Part shown: positions 34,888 to 38,895 of the stretch, in pieces | Layout of the letters: every line of letters begins with the position of its first letter | Position numbering within the stretch: the stretch's first letter is position 1 | From: Gemmatimonadales bacterium | GTDB lineage: Bacteria > Gemmatimonadota > Gemmatimonadetes > Gemmatimonadales > GWC2-71-9 | Assembly: GCA_025937755.1 (NCBI GenBank) | Contig: JAICQR010000008.1 | Coordinates: 1-38,895, forward strand | Length of the DNA: 38,895 nucleotides | Direction of reading: 5' to 3' | Notes under the pieces: generated by a model | The model's database searches: none | Seen by the model: the letters and a program-made list of their open reading frames with translations, nothing else | Told to the model about the DNA's origin: nothing | Position numbers and translations under genes: made by a program

Positions 34888-35404
34888 TCCGCGATTTCCG
34901 ATCGGACCATGGCACTGGCCCGATGAAGTGCCGGCGGCCGAGAGGCCTCGGCTGATCCAGGAGATCGCTGACACGCCATCACGGATGCGCGCTGCGGTCG
35001 ATGGCCTCGACGATGCGCAGCTCGACACCCGCTATCGCGATGGCGGATGGACGGTGCGGCAGGTGGTGCACCACCTGGCCGACAGCCATGTGAACAGCTA
35101 CACCCGGTTCCGGCTGGCGCTCACCGAAAGCGTGCCGACCATCCGCGCCTACCGGGAAGAACGCTGGGCCGAGCTCGCTGATGCCCGGACGCTGCCGCCC
35201 GGCGTTTCGCTGGCGCTGCTGGACGCGCTGCATGAGCGATGGGTGGTGCTGCTTTCGAGCATGACCGACGCCGACTTCGCCCGGAACCTGGTGCATCCGG
35301 ATCACGGCGTGATTCCGCTGGACAAGATGCTGGCGATGTACGCCTGGCACGGCACGCACCATGTGGCGCACGTAACTACCCTTCGCAGCCAACGCGGCTG
35401 GTGA
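34877..35404 (+). CDS. DinB/YfiT-type putative metal-dependent hydrolase or thiol transferase
   Basis: DGGWTVRQVVHHLADSHVNSYTRFRLALTE...LAMYAWHGTHHVAHVTTLR. Confidence 0.87.
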   Translation: MPSDPRFPIGPWHWPDEVPAAERPRLIQEIADTPSRMRAAVDGLDDAQLDTRYRDGGWTVRQVVHHLADSHVNSYTRFRLALTESVPTIRAYREERWAELADARTLPPGVSLALLDALHERWVVLLSSMTDADFARNLVHPDHGVIPLDKMLAMYAWHGTHHVAHVTTLRSQRGW

Positions 35405-35406
35405 AT

Positions 35407-35916
35407 ATGGACGGCTCCTCGGTGGACCTGATTCATGGCAACTGGGACGTCATCGGCCGGTTGCTCGCGGCGATGGTGGCCGGCTTCGTGCTCGGCGTCA
35501 ATCGCGACCTTCGGGGCAAGGCCGCCGGTGTACGCACCCACGGACTGGTGGCGATCGGCGCGAGCCTGGTGACGATCATCAGCATGGAAGTGGCGTCGGT
35601 CGGGACCTACGACCCCAACGCCATTGCCCGTGTGGTCCAGGGCATCATCACCGGTATCGGCTTCATTGGTGGCGGCGTCATCCTCAAGCTCCCCGAGCAT
35701 CGCACGGTGCAGGGACTCACCACCGCCGCCTCGGTCTGGATCGCGGCGTGCCTCGGCATCTCCTTCGGCGCCGGCATGTGGCGCACGGCGGTGTTCGGCC
35801 TGGTGCTCACCATGCTGGCACTGCTCACTGGTGGGGCCATTGAGCTGATCGCCACCCGGATCTTCAAGAATCGGGACCCGGACGGCCACGCGAGCGGACA
35901 CCAGAGCGGTCACTGA
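35407..35916 (+). CDS. MgtC/SapB family membrane protein
   Basis: GFVLGVNRDLRGKAAGVRTHGLVAIGASL, GIGFIGGGVILK, VQGLTTAASVWIAACLGI. Confidence 0.92.
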   Translation: MDGSSVDLIHGNWDVIGRLLAAMVAGFVLGVNRDLRGKAAGVRTHGLVAIGASLVTIISMEVASVGTYDPNAIARVVQGIITGIGFIGGGVILKLPEHRTVQGLTTAASVWIAACLGISFGAGMWRTAVFGLVLTMLALLTGGAIELIATRIFKNRDPDGHASGHQSGH

Positions 35917-35919
35917 TCA

Positions 35920-36480
35920 ATGCACCCGGAGCTGCTGACTCCGCGACTCCGGTTGCGGCCCTTTATCATGGACGATGCCGCGGACCTGGCCCGAATCGCC
36001 AATGACCGCGACATCGCCGCCAATACGCTGACCATTCCCTATCCCTATCATGAATCGGCAGGGCGGGAGTGGATCGCGACCCACGCCGATGGCGTCGAAC
36101 GTCATTCACCCGTGGTCTATGCCGTCGCTCGCCGCACCGACGGCGCATTGATCGGCGCGACGGGGCTGGCGCTGGTGCCGGAACATCGTCGAGCCGAGCT
36201 GGGCTACTGGATTGCGCGCGCGGCGTGGGGCCAGGGCTTCGCCACCGAGGCCTCGGCGGCGCTGCTCGAGTACGGCTTCGAGCGGCTGGGGCTGGAGCGG
36301 ATCCACGCCGCCCATTTTCCCCGCAATCCTGCATCGGGCCGGGTACTGCAGAAGCTGGGCATGCGCCATGAGGGTACCCTGCGGTCGCACCTCGTCAAAT
36401 GGGATGTCCCTGAAGACCTGGCTGTCTACGGCATCCTGCGCGAGGAGTTCACGCCCTGGCGGGCGAGGAGTGAAGGATGA
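35920..36480 (+). CDS. GNAT family N-acetyltransferase (RimJ/RimL-like)
   Basis: LLTPRLRLRPF, ELGYWIARAAWGQGFATEASAALLEYGFERLGLERIHA. Confidence 0.9.
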   Translation: MHPELLTPRLRLRPFIMDDAADLARIANDRDIAANTLTIPYPYHESAGREWIATHADGVERHSPVVYAVARRTDGALIGATGLALVPEHRRAELGYWIARAAWGQGFATEASAALLEYGFERLGLERIHAAHFPRNPASGRVLQKLGMRHEGTLRSHLVKWDVPEDLAVYGILREEFTPWRARSEG

Positions 36481-37007
36481 CTGACGGCAACGACGAACTT
36501 CCGGTCCGGCGCGGCCCGCCGGTCGAGGTGCGCGACAAGCGGCTGGAAGAGCTGCGCAAGATGGCCTGGGTGCTGGACAGTCAGTTCCGCATTCCGGGCA
36601 CCAACTTCCGGTTCGGAGTGGATGCACTCGTCGGGCTGGTGCCGGGCCTGGGCGATTTCGCCGGCGCTACGGCGTCGCTGTTTTTCATGTTTCAGGCTGC
36701 ACGCCTGGGTGCGTCGAAGACGATCCTGACCCGGATGGCCACCAACGTCGCCATCGAGACGCTGGTCGGTGCCGTACCGGGCCTGGGCGACATCTTCGAC
36801 GCCACCTTCAAGGCCAACAAGCGCAACTACAAGCTGATCGAACGCATGGTCATAGAGCCGGACACGACCCATGTGGCCAGCCGGAAATTCGTGACCGGCA
36901 TGATGCTGGCCATCGGCGCCGTAGTCCTGCTGATCGGCATCCTCGCGGTGGTGCTGGGGATTCTCCTGTTCCAGGCGCTGGCCGGCGGTCGCGGGCCGCT
37001 CGGCTGA
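36477..37007 (+). CDS. DUF4112 domain-containing protein
   Basis: DSQFRIPGTNFRFGVDALVGLVPGLGDFAGATASL...GAVPGLGDIFDATFKANKRN. Confidence 0.88.
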   Translation: MTDGNDELPVRRGPPVEVRDKRLEELRKMAWVLDSQFRIPGTNFRFGVDALVGLVPGLGDFAGATASLFFMFQAARLGASKTILTRMATNVAIETLVGAVPGLGDIFDATFKANKRNYKLIERMVIEPDTTHVASRKFVTGMMLAIGAVVLLIGILAVVLGILLFQALAGGRGPLG

Positions 37008-37016
37008 GGGGTAAGT

Positions 37017-37037
37017 GGGAAGTGGGAAGTGGGAAGT
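37017..37037 (+). repeat. heptamer array, 3 units GGGAAGT plus flanking degenerate units
   Basis: Begins about 10 bp after the DUF4112 stop codon. Confidence 0.95.
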
Positions 37038-37109
37038 GGGGGCCGCCGAGCCGCCGGGCGATGGTGTTAGATTACAGGGACGCATACAGGTCCCTTTCAG
37101 CGAGTTGCC

Positions 37110-37371
37110 GGTGAGTTCGTACAAGGTCGAACAGCAGCGGGTGCGCTACCGCGATCGTGATTTTCACTTCGTTTCGTATGAAGGCCACCCCGCCAACGAG
37201 CGCAAGGGCGAATCGGCCGAGCCGCCGATGTGGTATCTCATGGGTCCCGGCAAGCGTTGGCCCGCTGTGCCGCATGTCGTGGGGCAGCCCGCCGAGGAGC
37301 TCGAAGTCGCGCTGGTAGGCTGGATCAAGGAGCAGGGACTGGGACGCGCGGTGGTGACTCGGAGGCCGTAG
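37110..37371 (+). CDS. small hypothetical protein; start uncertain
   Basis: Likely GTG start (VSSYKVEQQRVRYRDRDFHFVSYEG...); upstream part of the ORF is heptamer repeat translation. Confidence 0.5.
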
Positions 37372-37372
37372 C

Positions 37373-37750
37373 GTGGACCAGGCCGTCCCGACGCTCCACA
37401 GCATCGCGGTGTTTTCGCTCGACATCGCCCGGGCCGTCAATTTCTACCGCGACATCCTCCGGTTGCCGCTCATCCGGCAGGGCTCCTTCGGTGCCGAGTT
37501 CCTGGAGGAGCGACCCCATCTGAGTGTCCATCCCGCAGTACATCCCGATGCGAAGAAGCTGGTGGGCCGCGATACCGGGCTCACTTTTTACGTGCCCGGC
37601 CTGGTCCACTTCTGCGGCGAGCTGCACGAGAAGGGCGTCCGGTTCATCACCGAGCCCACCAGGCAGTCGTGGGGGGTCATGGCGATGATCACCGACCCTG
37701 ACGGCAATGTCATGGCGCTCTGGGACGACAAGGTTCCCGAAGAAGAGTGA
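37373..37750 (+). CDS. VOC family protein
   Basis: SIAVFSLDIARAVNFYRDILRLPLIRQG...MAMITDPDGNVMALWDD. Confidence 0.88.
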   Translation: MDQAVPTLHSIAVFSLDIARAVNFYRDILRLPLIRQGSFGAEFLEERPHLSVHPAVHPDAKKLVGRDTGLTFYVPGLVHFCGELHEKGVRFITEPTRQSWGVMAMITDPDGNVMALWDDKVPEEE

Positions 37751-38805
37751 GCCATTCCGGTTCGTTCGCGAGCGACAATACCGCCGGCGCCCACCCGGAC
37801 GTGCTGGCCGCGATGGCGCGGGTCAACACCGGACACGCACCCGCCTACGGCTACGACGAGCACACCGAGCGCACCCGCCTGCTGCTGCGGCGCGCCCTGG
37901 GTGAATCGGCGCAGCCGTTCTTCGTCTTCGGCGGCACCGGCGCCAACGTCACCGCACTCGATGCCGTGCTGCTTCCGCAGGACTGCATCATCACCGCAGC
38001 CACAGCGCACATCCAGGTGGATGAGTGCGGCGCACCCGAGCGGCACATCGGATGCAAGCTCTTGCCGGTCGAAACCCCCGATGGCAAGCTGACCCCGGCG
38101 CTGGTCGGACCCCACATCAAGGGCGTCGGCTTCGAGCACCATGCACAGCCGCGGGTAATCTCGATCTCCCAGAGCACCGAGTACGGTACCGTCTACACGC
38201 CCGAGGAGGTCGAGGCGTTGAGCGAGTTCGCCCACAGCAGGCGATTGCTGCTGCATGTGGACGGCGCCCGGATCGCCAATGCCGCTGCCTCGCTGAACGT
38301 GCCGCTCAAGGCCATCACCAGTGATGCAGGCATCGATCTCCTGTCGCTTGGCATCACCAAGAATGGCGCGGTAGGTGCGGAGGCGGTGGTCTTCTTCCGG
38401 GAAGAACCGGCCAAGCGGTTCAAGTACGTGCGGAAGCAGGGCATGCAACTCCCCTCCAAGATGCGGTTCGTGGCGGCCCAGTTCGAGGCGCTGTTCACCG
38501 ACGATCTCTGGCGCCGCAATGCCGCCCACGCCAACGCCATGGCCCGGCGGCTGGCCGAAGGCGTTCGGGGTGCTCCGGGAGTCACCATCACCCAGCAGGT
38601 CGAAGCCAATGCCGTCTTCGCGACGCTGCCGAAGAACCGGATCGCTCCGCTGCAGGAGAAGTTCTTCTTCTATGTGTGGGATGAGGCGACCAGCGAAGTG
38701 CGGTGGATGACGAGCTGGGATACGAGCCCCGAGGAAGTCGATGCTTTTGTCGCTGAAGTGGGAAGTGGGAAGTGGGGGGGGGGGGGGGGGGGGGGGGGGA
38801 ATTAA
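37747..38805 (+). CDS. low-specificity L-threonine aldolase / beta-eliminating lyase family; C-terminus runs into heptamer repeat and poly-G
   Basis: SDNTAGAHPDVLAAM, LLHVDGARIANAAASL, DLLSLGITKNGAVGAEAVVFF. Confidence 0.85.
   Translation: MSHSGSFASDNTAGAHPDVLAAMARVNTGHAPAYGYDEHTERTRLLLRRALGESAQPFFVFGGTGANVTALDAVLLPQDCIITAATAHIQVDECGAPERHIGCKLLPVETPDGKLTPALVGPHIKGVGFEHHAQPRVISISQSTEYGTVYTPEEVEALSEFAHSRRLLLHVDGARIANAAASLNVPLKAITSDAGIDLLSLGITKNGAVGAEAVVFFREEPAKRFKYVRKQGMQLPSKMRFVAAQFEALFTDDLWRRNAAHANAMARRLAEGVRGAPGVTITQQVEANAVFATLPKNRIAPLQEKFFFYVWDEATSEVRWMTSWDTSPEEVDAFVAEVGSGKWGGGGGGGGN
38760..38773 (+). repeat. heptamer array, 2 units GGGAAGT, running into poly-G
   Basis: Directly read. Confidence 0.9.
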
Positions 38806-38895
38806 CGGCGGAAGGATAACAAAGAGACGGGTCAAAAAAACAAAAAACCACAGAAAACAAGAGAGGGCGCAGGAGGAGAGACCCCAAAAAGAACA
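38774..38895. other. 26-G homopolymer followed by compositionally alien A-rich tail; probable sequencing/assembly artefact
   Basis: Uninterrupted G run 38774-38799, then tail with poly-A tracts unlike the rest of the window. Confidence 0.75.

Noticed and set aside
37015-37110. N-terminal extension MGSGKWEVGAAEPPGDGV of the 37015-37371 ORF
   Set aside because: It is translated heptamer repeat; a downstream GTG is a more likely start.
1-38895. tRNA, rRNA, phage or insertion-sequence genes
   Set aside because: No transposase, integrase or structural phage motifs among the ORFs and no recognisable tRNA/rRNA sequence by eye; a tRNAscan/Infernal run would be needed to be certain.

Overview
Window of about 38.9 kb of GC-rich bacterial chromosome. 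Gene content and composition resemble Gemmatimonadota, but that is inference. It holds about 38 protein genes and I found no rRNA, tRNA, CRISPR array or transposase. Recognisable content in order: ATP-grasp/D-Ala-D-Ala-ligase C-terminus, GNAT and KamA radical-SAM cluster; orphan family-5 solute-binding lipoprotein next to a TPR-HD-GYP protein; ZU5-like lipoprotein; DUF2784; EF-G-like GTPase; ABC exporter; RND adaptor and pump; RelA/SpoT-type HD gene with an in-frame amber codon; unknown 172-aa ORF; HNH endonuclease; BFD-like [2Fe-2S] protein; GAF histidine kinase; TonB-receptor locus with two paralogous lipoproteins; GAF protein; YkuD-type L,D-transpeptidase; MFS; LOG family; class-V PLP enzyme; NDH-2; QueG; two VOC proteins; FAD oxidoreductase; SGNH hydrolase; tryptophan 2,3-dioxygenase; DinB/YfiT; MgtC; RimJ-like GNAT; DUF4112; threonine aldolase. 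The most unusual signals are not protein families: (1) dispersed (GGGAAGT)n heptamer arrays at gene ends, always G-rich on the sense strand of a neighbouring gene and able to form G-quadruplexes; (2) a ~106-nt multi-stem hairpin element flanked on both sides by AAGGCGGT octamer arrays; (3) a sharp island of A/T-ending codons inside the RND pump gene; (4) an amber codon within a conserved HD protein; (5) recurring TANNNT boxes 6-7 nt before ATG, suggesting leaderless transcription; (6) several strong dyads in intergenic regions. The last ~120 bp (a 26-G run and an A-rich tail) look like a sequencing or assembly artefact.
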